Below, one piece after another: positions 21,471-31,889 of a stretch of 64,000 nucleotides of DNA. The translations under genes and the position numbers were made by a program. Positions within the stretch are counted from its first letter, which is position 1; every line of letters starts with the position of its first letter. This DNA is from Trichosporon coremiiforme (Eukaryota > Basidiomycota > Tremellomycetes > Trichosporonales > Trichosporonaceae). The stretch covers positions 620,001 through 684,000 of the forward strand of contig BCJJ01000003.1 of assembly GCA_039545355.1 (NCBI GenBank), in the 5' to 3' direction. The notes under the pieces were generated by a model. The model saw only the letters and a program-made list of their open reading frames with translations, had not been told where the DNA came from and searched no databases.

Positions 21471-21500
21471 GCATGGTGCATGGTGCATGGTGCATGGTGC
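21471..21500 (-). repeat. 7-nt tandem repeat carrying upstream ATGs
   Basis: On the plus strand GCATGGT is repeated four times with a partial fifth copy. On the transcribed minus strand each copy reads ACCATGC, so four ATGs in a good Kozak-like context sit 25-55 nt before the start codon at 21446. Because the period is 7, they fall in all three frames. A CTAAC...CCCCAG sequence between repeat and start could be an intron end, which may remove them. Confidence 0.75.
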
Positions 21501-21530
21501 GCTAGAAGCGGGAAGCGTTGCATCGTGCGC

Positions 21531-22223
21531 CTATGCCTTATGCGTTATGCCTACGAAAGCTGGCGAGCCTGGCGAACCGACAGGCAGCTCAACATACCTT
21601 TGTCGTCCCAGACGTCGCTTCCATGACGGGTACGCGGTTTGCCTTGGCCATGCTTGGTGGACACACTCGTCGTGGACGAGTTGCGCGACGATCCTGCTTC
21701 AGGCTCAGTACCGCCGCGATCGCCCGGACTCACTGCCAAGAATGCTCATAACTTTCTTGACACTGCCGCGACTGGACGGGGGTGGAGGCACCGGGTCACG
21801 CGTGCGCTCCGGCAGCTTCGGGCCGGGGTAGAGCTCGCGCATACTCGGCTGCTTCTCGCCCTTGACAGAGCTGCCGCGCTTCCTGGGCGGCTCGGGCGGA
21901 CGGGTGCGCTCCGGGAGCTTGGGGCCGGGGTACAGCTTCTTCATGTCCGGCTGCGTCTGGCTCTTGATGACCTTCTTAGGGTTCAACTGGGAGGGCGGCA
22001 CTGGGTCGCGGGTGCGCTGAGGTGGCTTGGGACCGGGGTACAGCTCCGCCATCGTCGGCTCACGCTCCGGCTTGCTCAGGATATCTCGAACGACTGAGCG
22101 AGGACGAGGGGCGGGTTCCGGGGTGCGCGTGCGGACGGGGAGCTTGCCGGGGTATGGACCTGACGTGGTCGACACCTTCACTTTGGCGTGGACCTTGGTA
22201 GGTTGTGTTGTGAGGGCGGGCAT
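21531..22223 (-). CDS. Basic repeat protein with LYPGPKLPERTR units
   Basis: Three exons: 22223-21734, 21693-21598 and 21559-21531; 204 aa. It contains four repeats of about 45 residues built on the core LYPGPKLPERTRDPVPP: the first is degenerate (GPYPGKLPVRTRTPEPA), then MAELYPGPKPPQRTRDP, MKKLYPGPKLPERTRPP and MRELYPGPKLPERTRDP. The protein is Pro/Arg/Lys-rich with no membrane segment or known domain. Exon 3 is only 29 nt; if intron 2 is retained, the frame instead ends at 21551 with a different 15-residue tail, so both 3' ends are plausible. A (GATGA)n microsatellite lies about 110 nt upstream of the start (22331-22360). Function unknown; the repeats look like a short linear binding motif. 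Confidence 0.7.
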
Positions 22224-25200
22224 TGGTATTCGAGATTGAACAGGATGAGGATATGGGAAACGAGTGTGGGGTGCTTGGATGACGAGGAGAGTCGAGGGTC
22301 AAGGGTCGGTGGTCGGTGGTCGATTCAATCAATGAGATGAGATGAGATGAGATGAGATGTGCAAGGATAGGACAGCGAAGATGATGGACAGGACAGATCA
22401 GAGCAAGGTGAGTGTGAGGTGAGTTGTGTGAAGGAGATGGAGAGAGAGATGAGTGAGGAGGGAAGGTGGGTGAGTGCGGGGGACGATAAGAAGGAATAGG
22501 TACTAGACCTTAGCGCGCAGAGACAAGACTTGCGGCTGGGCGATGACAGGGCACGAGGCCGGGCAGGCAGGGAGATCAAAAAGATCGGACTGATCCTGAT
22601 CCTAGCATCTTAGCTTCGCTTTCGATCCCTAGCTCGTTCCATCGCTCGACGTTGTTGGCCACTGGATTCGTACTGCCGGCGGGATCTGCTGGACTGCAGG
22701 CTGCGCCAGCTGCGAGGGCTGCGTTGGGCGGCTAGAGCGACTAGAGTGGGACCCAGCAGGCGTGCTGGGCTTTTCTGGGCATGGCTGCTCTGACTGCTGG
22801 ATCGTTTGCTTCTGCGACATGAGCGTCGTCGAGGGTCGAGGACGAAGTGGACACAAGTTGGGCAGTATGGAGGTGCCTCATCGGTACCTTTGTCAGGACG
22901 CGACTGGCCAGGCGTGCAGCTGCACAGAGCATGGGCCGGTTGCAAGAGTCGCCGTAAATAGTCGCAGAGTCATAATTGTGGCAAGCGTCGTAGTGGGTGG
23001 TGGGGTCTCCCCAGGACAGTGCAACGATTGTGCAGGACAGCGCAGAGAACCCTGTTGATGGTGTCGAAACATGTGGGCGTCGTGCCAGAGTGTGCCGGAT
23101 GGTGAATGTGGTCTGACCGCGGGTCTGAACCAACCGATGCGCGGATGCACGGGCCCCGCACCCACTCGATCTCGTCGCTTTCAGGAGCAGATAACTGTCC
23201 GAAAGGAGTTTCCTAATCCTAGACCGGCCCATGTCGCCCGACGTACCTTCATGTCCTCCATGGACCAGGGGCACATCGACCGATGCACCCACCCGATCGA
23301 AAAAAAGAACTGAACAATGCCAGTCGAGAGTCGTCGTTGTCTCGTCCTCTCTGTGAGCACAAGGTTGAACACAATAAGAGGTCTAAAGGAGGGTGAGGAC
23401 ATGAAGCGCACGTGAGATGGACACCCGAAGCATGCGCGTCGTGGTCGTGTGCTCCGTTGTAAGACGCGACTCTAGCATGCCTCTGTAGCTCTGTAGGCTT
23501 CTTCCGAGGAATAAACCAGCACACATATCCGCCGTCCGGGGTCCGGCTCAGGAACAGCGCTCAACGGCCGTGTGCAGCGGGCAAGGCGTCCGCTGACCGG
23601 TTAGACGACCCTTCGCGTGTATTCACTACTCGGCGCCTCCGGTCTCAGAGTCCACCTAACATCGCGCACCGTCCTGAAACCTCCCGATTCCAGTTCACTA
23701 GCGGCGGAGCGCGCGACACATGCACATGCACAGCAAGCAGCTAGCTCGCCATGAGTGTTTGCTCTGCGATGCCTCCGTCGGAAGACGCCAGAAAGATGTC
23801 GAGGTATGACCAACGACGCCACCAAGAAGTCCAAGCGCTGGGGGGCTGTCGAGGCTTGGTCGTCAGCATGGATGCACCGTTCTTCCAATTCCAGATTGCC
23901 ACAGCGGGAATTCCAGACGAGGAAATACATGCCAGCCTCTGAAAAGACGTTTGAAGGACGAGTCAGAGGAGGAAAAGGTATCGCGAGTCAACGGAGACTG
24001 AGGTGGACGGCGATTGGACAAGGAACCGCTGTGGGCGGCTCGTACCGCGGTGATGACGGAGCGGACAGAAGGCAGAAGGAACATTCAAACATTCATGCTC
24101 GGTGCAGCGCCAAGCCATGAGGCTGGGGCATGGTGTGTGCAGGTCGTGGGTGGAGAGAAACAGGGTGAATGGGGCCGAAGTGGGGGGCGTGGGATTAGGC
24201 GACGCGATTAAGCGGGCGGGTGAGGTGATGGCATCATTGCGTATCATCGATCGTTGGCCGCATTACCGTGCGGTCAAACGCTGGGACGAGCGGGTGAGCG
24301 GGTGAGACGGGCGAGATAGCGAGCAATAGATTGACTCGGACACCAAAGGAAGCGGAAACGCAGCAGTGTGATAAGCCTGTGAGGGAAGACTCAGGCGGGC
24401 TATCACACAAAAACCAGTCTCTGCCAGGCAGATGCCCCCTTTCTTCGCCTTCACCTTCTGCTTCTTCTCCAGCATCTTCACATCTCTACTCACGCATCGC
24501 ATCTCTTCCTCGCTCGGAGCGAGGAATTCCTCAACCTGTCCACACGAGCCAGCTCCACTATCCTGAAAACTAAAACCTGGCTGACCCCTCGGCGCGACTC
24601 GGCAACATCCACCTGCCACGGAAACCACTCCTTCCTCGCCCTCCGCCACTCCACCTCCGGCCTCGGTCTTCCTCCAACCCTTCTTTCCGCATCCCCCAGC
24701 CTTCTCCACGTCTCCCAGAGCGTCACAGGCCCTGCAGATCACTCGCCGCGGGCCCCATGGGACTAGATAAAGGTCAGAAGAGGATGACTGGTCACAAAGT
24801 TGCCGAGTTGACGAGCTCCGGGCGGAGCTTGGCCGGCTGGGGATCGACGTCGGACCATCTCCTTGCGGCATCTCTTATCATGCCCATGGAGGCCTCCGGG
24901 GTTCAGGTACATGCCATTCCGCTACCCCGGACGCCAGATGATGTTCTTGGGGACCGTAGAGGCTTGCGCGCTCTGGGAACAAGGTGGGCAACGTCTACGA
25001 CGTGTTGGCAGCTCGTCTAGCAGTGCCATAACATCACCTCGGCGTGCACACAAGCTCCGGACGAGACACCAATTGGCTCTTTGCGGCGTCCCCCACCCCC
25101 CACTCACCGGCTCACTCGGGCCCAGAGCCACATTCCGACTGACGACAGACCTCCCCAGGCGCCTTGAACACCGCCGACCGATGCATGCCTCCACATCAAG

Positions 25201-26092
25201 CCTCCGACGGACACGACGGGCCTCCAGTGCTACTGCATGCATGCAAGGGGTTCGCCCGAAACTCTGCTTGTCCGCTGGTCGAAGCGCGTCCGGATGACTA
25301 AAACGCTTATCCCATTGGCAAGCGCAGGTGCGATGGCACTCTACCAGAGCTCGGCCGCGTATGTCATCTCCCTCCAACTCGTCCTCGCAGGCCCTAAGCC
25401 TCGCCCCCGACCCTACGGAGAGGAGAGCGTCGGACGTGTCTATTGGGCTCTGGCGGAAGCTGGCCCGTCGATGTCGAGCGGTGTCCTGAATGGGGTGCGG
25501 GGAACCAGTCCCATGCATCAGCGTCGAGATCAGCTCGCAGGGAAGATCTGAAGCTGGTCGTCTGCCTGCTCGGTCTGAGGAAGGGCCGGAACGGACGGGC
25601 TGACGTGCAGGCGAGCAGCAGCGACGACTAGGCGGCAGGAAGCGGGCACCTGCCGGGCCTGAGATACTGGAGAAAAATTACGACCCAGGCCATTGAGCGG
25701 CCCCTGAATTTCAACCCTATCTCCGGTGTTCAGCCGTAACAACTGGCACACTGTCTGCGTCTGGGCCAAGCAAACCGTTGCCGCCCGACGCAGTCCGCGC
25801 GGGCTTTGCGTACTCTGCGATCTCTCCGTGTCCTTTCTCTGGGCCCCCCCACTACCCCTGAAGAGCATTTTACTCGAATCGAGGGAGCGAGACACCGGTC
25901 GGACGACGATATCGCCAAACGCGCAACCGACTCATTAAAAGCATCGCTTTAGCTCGACCCGACAGCTTCCCCACATTCTCATCTACTCTCCTTACACTCT
26001 CCCCGAACCGGTCTCTCTCTTTCGGCAACCAGAGACACTCAACAGATCTCCCTCTCTCTCTATTCCTTTCATTCGTTTATCCTTCTCTCAAC
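22224..26092. other. 3.9-kb region without recognised genes
   Basis: The longest gene-poor stretch. It includes the (GATGA)n repeat near 22331-22360. Open frames up to about 200 codons occur (for example minus 24263-24871), but they lack domains and have Ser/Gly-rich random-looking composition. The right end (about 25940-26092) is a C/T-rich leader for the amino-acid transporter. A noncoding transcript cannot be excluded. Confidence 0.5.
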
Positions 26093-28101
26093 ATGCTGTT
26101 TGAGAAGAGCAGGAAGGAGACCGATGTCGCGGTCGACATCGCGCCCGCGCACCGCTCGGTGTCTGACTCGGGCGACTATGGCTCGCACGATCTTTCCAAG
26201 ACGGAGGCCCAGGGCGACCAAGCCGTCATGACTGACGGAGTGTTCGGCAACATGGACGACCACTCTGGACCCAACTACCGTGCTGTGAGTACTTTGGTCT
26301 CTCTGAGGTGGTTCTTGGGCTGACGCGATCCAGGTTGGAAAATGGGGCGCGCTGATCCTCATGACTAAGGCTAACCTTGGTCTTGGTGTGCTTGCTCTCC
26401 CGTCCGTGTTCGCCACTCTGGGAATGGTCCCGGGTATCCTGTGCATCATTGCGATCCAGACTATCATTGCCTGTGAGTTCGGACGCTTTAACTGGTGATG
26501 AATGGTTGGCTGACGAAGCGCAGACTGTGGAGTGGTCATTGGATCTTGGAAGATGGCCCACCCGTCTACGCACTCGCTCGCCGATGCCGGTGGCATCCTG
26601 GGCGGGTGGATTGCTCGCGAGTTCCTTTTCCTCATCTTCTTCGTTTGTGAGTACATTTGATCGCATGGACACACGCAATGGATACGCAGGCGACTAGCGA
26701 TGGCCGTGCGGTCGAAGCGTCGGTCATCTGAGCTGGAGCGTTTGGGTCAGCGAGGGGTGGGCTGTGGTGGAGGAGATCAGTGGGCTGGGCTTTGCTCCGC
26801 AGGCTTGGCTTGGCTTGGAAAAATGGGTCGAAATTGGACATGTGGGAGGCACATGGACCCTGCATTCAGCCCAGTCGCCTTCTCGCCGACCTTCCCTCCT
26901 CTTCGATGCCCGCCATTAGTACTCGGCCCCGAACGCTCAACCGACCCTGTCAAGTGACGCTGTGACCCTATCCATTGGTCCCGCAACCAACTGCGACCAC
27001 CCGCGACCACCCCTGCGCGCATGCCGCGGCTCCTGCGTCCACCGCCGTTCATGCATCCAACCGCACGAGAGAGAGAGCTGCTTGCTGACCTGTCCAGTCA
27101 TGATCTTCATTCTCGGCTCCGCGTGCGTCGGTGTGTCCACCGCCCTCAATGCCGTCTCCAGCCACGGTGCATGCACTGCTGTCTTCGTCGCCGTCTCGGC
27201 CATTGCCGGCTTCCTCCTCGGCTCGATCCGTACCCTCGGCCGCATCTCGTGGATCGGCTGGGTCGGTATCTTCTTCATCATGGCCTCGATCCTGACCCTC
27301 ACCGTCGCCGCCGGTGTCCAGGAGCGCCCCGCCGACGCGCCCCAGTGGCCCGCCGACTGGGACAAGGACCTCAAGATCTTTGCCCACCCCACTTTCGCCG
27401 GCGCCATGTCCGCCATCAACAACATTGTCTTCTCCTACGGCGCCACGCCGATGTACTTCGGTATCGTGTCCGAGATGCGTGACCCGCGCCAGTACGCGCC
27501 CATGATGGTCACCTCGGTCGTCTCGCTCACCGTTGTCTACCTCGTTATCGGCTCGGTCGTCTATTACTACTGCGGCCAGTACGTCGCCTCGCCCGCCCTC
27601 GGATCGGCCGGTCTCCTCATGAAGAAGGTTTGCTACGGCATCTCGATCCCGGGTCTCCTTGCCTCTCTCACCATCTTCACCCACGTGTGCGGTAAGACGC
27701 TCTTCGTGCGCGTCATGAAGGGCTCGCGCCACCTCGCGGCCAACACTGTTCAGCACTGGGCCGCCTGGCTCGGCTGCACCGCCTTCTCGGTCATTGTCGG
27801 ATACATCATTGCGTCTGCGATCCCCAACTTTGGCTCCATCATCGGCCTCGTTGGCGCGCTCTTCTGCCCCATCGTGTGCATCATCCCCTACACTTTCATG
27901 TGGTGGTCTCTGAACAAGAGGGGCCGCCGCCTCAGCGAGCTCACATTCCGCAAGAAGATTGCCTTTGCCGTCAACATCATCTTTTGCATCATCGGCTTCT
28001 TCCTCCTCGGTGCCGGCACGTACGGCGCTGTCATCGACCTGCGCAAGACGACGAGCGAGTCCAAGCCTTGGTCGTGCGAGAACAACTCGGGCCCCTACTA
28101 A
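26093..28101 (+). CDS. Amino-acid transporter (AAAP/Aa_trans family)
   Basis: Four exons: 26093-26284, 26334-26472, 26524-26646 and 27098-28101; 485 aa. The N-terminal ~64 residues are hydrophilic. The first membrane helix is unwound at the family motif TKANLGLGVLALPSVF. Further family landmarks are YCGVVIGSWKMAHP, NNIVFSYGATPMYFGIVSEM and MMVTSVVSLTVVYLVIGSVV, with about 11 membrane segments in total. The family exports or imports neutral amino acids across plasma or vacuolar membranes; the substrate here is not predictable. Intron 3 (26647-27097, 451 nt) is far longer than the others in this window. The 5' leader is strongly pyrimidine-rich. Confidence 0.92.
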
Positions 28102-29276
28102 GGAAACCTACACTCCTTAATAGCCAGCATCGGTGCAAGCTGTCCAACCAGCTTGCGCATCTATAAGATCAGCACGTAAGCGTGCGATCACCTAGATTGC
28201 TAAGTCTTCTCTTTTTTTCGCGCACCTGCCTGGCGGCGGCCAGAGGTCAAGCGCTGAACACACATACGTCTCGGGGGAAACGGTTTTTCCGCTTAGATAA
28301 TGTTGTACGACTAGCCAATAAGTCTTTAGAAAGTCTCTCCGTTATTTCTTTCTCATCTCATAGCTTCTTGCATAGGCGCTGAATGTGAATGACTTTGATA
28401 TTCAGAAACGACAATGTGCGGAGCTCGGCTACTAAGCTCTGACGCCTGTGTCGGGATGGACGGGGAGGGGAGGTCCGACACGTGGGGAAGATGATAACGG
28501 CGACATCGTTTAGAGCAGGAACCCGCCGGCGATGTAGCGGGGGCGAGACTCGTCGCGCTTAGTTGCAGATCTGGGCTGTGATCTGGCCAGTGAGACCGGC
28601 GTCGCGCGGCGTCGGACGGAGGCATTCCGAAGCACCGATTGAACTGTTCCTCGCGAACGAGAGTCTTGGCTCAACTCCGCCTGTCTGGCAGGCACTCACC
28701 ATACGTTGCTTGGCGGAGCAGCTGACTGCTGATTCAATGACGTGCATGGCTTCCGACTTGAATACTGATCTGCAATGGGCCAGGCTTCTCGGGGGACAGG
28801 TTGGATCATGGGAGACCTTGAAATTCGCAGGAGAGACGAGAGCCAAGCCTGGAAACGTCGATATCGGTCACCTTCCCCCTTCGTTCTCGGGGGACTCGTG
28901 GGATACCTCGAATCTGGCAGAGTCGTCCCGAGTCAAAGCCCGTCTGCTAGCTGATGATCAACGGCTTGTCGGAGTGGTTCGGAGCGTGGCAGGCGCGACA
29001 CTGCGACAGTGCACTGATGCAAACCACCGTATCGACATAGTTGCCCTCGCCGAAACGATGCCGTCCAACATTGCAACGTGAGTGCAAGAGAGCGAAGTCG
29101 CACCGCCCACCCAGTCGTGCCCGTGTGCATGCTGCTGCGCAGTCTGTCCGTTCAGATGAGGAGTGTGACCTCGGCGCAACCCCGGTGCGAGCTTCGTGCG
29201 AAGGGTGTATGTACTCGTCTAACGGAATCACATCTGACGATGTCGCGAGGAGGGAATGGGGGGAGGGACGCAATGG
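28102..29276. other. Intergenic region
   Basis: About 1.2 kb between the transporter and the intron-dense locus. A 172-codon open frame on plus (28563-29081) and overlapping minus frames lack recognisable domains. No repeat or RNA gene seen. Confidence 0.4.
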
Positions 29277-29284
29277 TATATAAG
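29277..29284 (+). promoter_or_regulatory. TATA box of the intron-dense locus
   Basis: TATATAAG, 86 nt before the first ATG (29363) and followed by a C/T-rich leader, the same layout as at protein genes in this window. It fixes the direction of transcription as plus. Confidence 0.6.
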
Positions 29285-29309
29285 ACGCCGGTTGGGACGC
29301 GAGGATGTC

Positions 29310-31500
29310 GTTTCTCTACTGCTTCTCATCACTCGACTCTCACTCATACCCCTCAACATCCAATGAAGCCGACTCTCCCCTCTCACACCTCCACGATCAT
29401 CGATGAAAACCGCCTGAGCCATCCCGCTTGCACCAGTGACACCCTAGTCCAGTGGTGCGTAGCTCGGCCGACCACGGACTTGAAGCTCACTTCAGAACCG
29501 CGACAACCTGCAGTCTAGACGCAGACAGGCGGGCACGGCCCTGAGGTAGCGGGCAGCTGGCTACTGAAGTGCTCGCGCTAACCTCCAGTCACATTCGCAT
29601 CGCTCGTGCGCCGCACCACCCCTGTTCGACTAATGAGCAGCTCCCGGGATGTGGACTCCTCTAGCTGATACGCAGCCCCTCCTCGAGTCCCACGGTCAGC
29701 CTTTGTCCCTGATCGGCAAGTGAGTAGCTGGGAGCTTTGTGAGCCAAAAGCTAACCGCAGTGCCCTTACCTCTCTGTGCACTGCACCCCTGGGGGTAATG
29801 AGTAAGCTTTGGCAGCGTGCTATCATAGCTGACCTCAGATTGGCCGGGTCCCGATAGGTGGTACTGTTAACGAGGGTCCCTCGCCTTGCCGACACCGGGA
29901 GCTACCTCTCCCTTCCGTCTTTGGCTCTTTCGTCGTATCCAGAAGAGCAAGTGAGCTGCATAGCATGGTTCGATGTAGCTGATCTCAGGTCGGCGTCAAC
30001 AAGCTTATTGAGTCTCCGTAGCAGCGAGGTATGCTGTCACGTCTCCGTGCTCAAGCTGATCCCAGTACACTCCCGTAACCTGACGAAGCGGTAGGCTGAC
30101 AGGCGAACAAGCATCCAAACTGGCTCCAGACCTTCCCGACTCCTCAAAAGGTACCCCGGCCGTCGTCACGCACAAGGGAGGAGAATCTGGCAGAAGGTAG
30201 CTTCGTGGGAATCGTAGTACAAGCTAACAGACAGAAATCGAGGTAGCTACGCGGTGCCACTCGAAGCTGACTTCAGCTGTAACACGCGCACGGCCGTGCG
30301 TCTGTGACCAACATTGCGTCCTGACGGAAAAGGTAGCTGTCTCGCTTTCCTTCTCGAGCTAACCAGCAGGCCACGTGAATTGGGGTGTCAAAGACACCCA
30401 ACTCTAGTTCCCGCTGCTTGTGCCCGAGCCTCTCGGCGAAGTGCCCATGGTGTGAGCTTTAGATGTTACCGAGTAGCTGGCCGCAGACCGTCGGCTCACG
30501 CACCCGATCAAGCGGACTTCAACACCGCAGAGAAGGTAGCTTCCGACCTCCGAGGCGTAGCTGACAGCAGCCTCGAGGTAGCTGCCTTCTTCGCCCTCTA
30601 GCTAATCGCAACTCCGCAGTTGAGCATTCTCGAATGCAAGAACCGACTCCCGCCTCATTCACAAGGTACTGCCGCTGCCACCCATTCCGTGATGATAGCT
30701 GACCTCAGGCGGTCAGTCCTTCCTCAATAAAGGTGCGCAGCTGGGCGAACGCGATTGATAAGCTGACTTCAGCCCGCACGAGGTACAATAGCTTACCTGT
30801 CCATAGGTCCGGCTACAGCTTTGTACTCAACTGCGACAGCTGACCTCAGATTATAAAGGTAGCTTCTTGCAGCTTCCCTTTTAGCTTACCTCAGATAACG
30901 GCGATAACCTCAAGTGTAGGTGTTCCTGCAGCGTCCGCGAGAACAATCCTAAGCTGTTCGCGAAATTGTCAAACTGACCCCAGATCACAAGGCAGCTTCG
31001 TCCGAAGAATAGACACAGCTAACCTCAAACGCCGACTTCAGTACGCTCGCTAACCCGAGATGGCTCTAGCTGACCCCAGACGGCAGAGGGATCCACAACC
31101 ATGGGGCAGAGGATCAAGGTTGGTGTTACACCAGAATCTGAATGGTAGCTAAACATCTTCGAGTTGAAGCTGACCCCAGACACATTGGTAGCTGGCAGAC
31201 ATTGCATCCGAAGCTGAACCCAGTCCTCGTTCTCCAACTCAAAACACCACTCAAAACGCACAGAAGGTAGCTCGCGCTCGGATTACGCTCAGCTAAGCCC
31301 AGACTCATCCCATGTATGACGAGTATCTTTGACAAAATGGGTCGACACAGTTTCCTCGCCAGATCGCAGCACAATAGAGGAGGAGAAGGAAAGGCAGCTT
31401 AGTCGTCGAGGACTATTAGCTGACCTCAGACCCTTCCAAGATGATCAGGTAGCTTCGCCGCGCTTATCGCGATAAAGCTAACCCCCAGAATCCGATCTTT
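29310..31500 (+). other. Intron-dense transcription unit (over 20 mini-introns)
   Basis: A first exon with ATG at 29363 (MKPTLPSHTSTII, 32 codons) is followed by at least 23 intron-like units: 29459-29495, 29546-29588, 29720-29760, 29795-29838, 29951-29988, 30029-30065, 30091-30129, 30197-30230, 30243-30276, 30333-30369, 30452-30486, 30536-30570, 30578-30619, 30666-30708, 30733-30772, 30859-30894, 30914-30983, 30992-31041, 31145-31179, 31188-31223, 31267-31302, 31394-31429 and 31449-31488. Most are 34-44 nt and end in AGCTGAC or AGCTAAC plus a few bases and CAG. Intervening exons are 7-130 nt. Eleven donors are GTAGCT and two GCAGCT. The first exons can be joined in one open frame, but I could not keep a single frame open to the end, so it may be a noncoding RNA or a micro-exon protein gene. 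No known family. Confidence 0.6.
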
Positions 31501-31608
31501 CTCCTCGTCCTTCTTCACCAACGCTTAACCAGATGCCACGAACGGAAGTAAATTTCGGTTTGAGCCGCATCCGAACAACACCGAAACGAAAATGAACCAA
31601 CAGATCAA

Positions 31609-31694
31609 GGGATGATAGCTCAGTTGGGAGAGCGCGAGAGTGAAGCTTCAGAAGTCAATTCTTGAGGTCGGGCGTTCGATCCGCCCTCGTCCCA
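31609..31694 (+). tRNA. tRNA-Phe(GAA) with short intron
   Basis: The acceptor GGGATGA pairs with TCGTCCC, discriminator A. The D arm GCTCAGTTGGGAGAGC contains the A box; the T arm GGGCG-TTCGATC-CGCCC contains the B box. The anticodon loop has T33 and GAA at 34-36 followed by G37. An intron of about 13 nt (CTTCAGAAGTCAA) precedes position 38, with anticodon stem CGAGA/TCTTG. It lies about 110 nt downstream of the intron-dense locus, same strand. Confidence 0.93.
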
Positions 31695-31696
31695 TC

Positions 31697-31701
31697 TTTT
31701 T
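31697..31701 (+). terminator. Pol III T-run after tRNA-Phe
   Basis: Five T residues two bases after the mature 3' end of tRNA-Phe. Confidence 0.7.
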
Positions 31702-31889
31702 CGCCTCCATTCTTCTCACTATTCTCCCCGATGTCACCAACCGCAGCTACAGCGCAGAAAGAGTGCGCAGACGGACGTGAATTTATGATGACCGGAATAC
31801 CTAGATGACTACAACGAAGAACTACAATGAGTTTACGGAGATTTTACTTTGCTTGAACCCGATGCTCGCTTCGCCAGGACTCGCTACGC

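Noticed and set aside
20136..22223. Joining the two low-complexity minus-strand genes into one
   Set aside because: Splicing from the donor at 21597 to the acceptor before 21446 puts the second part out of frame and meets a stop within ten codons.
24263..24871. 202-codon minus-strand frame in the gene-poor region
   Set aside because: Low-complexity, no domain, no splice signals, and the plus strand has the C/T-rich pattern of leaders.
28563..29081. 172-codon plus-strand frame upstream of the intron-dense locus
   Set aside because: No recognisable domain, and overlapping frames on the other strand are equally open. Kept only as an intergenic note.
30130..30196. A further intron from the GTAC at 30151 to the CAG before 30197
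   Set aside because: It would leave a 3-nt exon and lacks a CTNAC branch motif; the stretch reads better as one exon.
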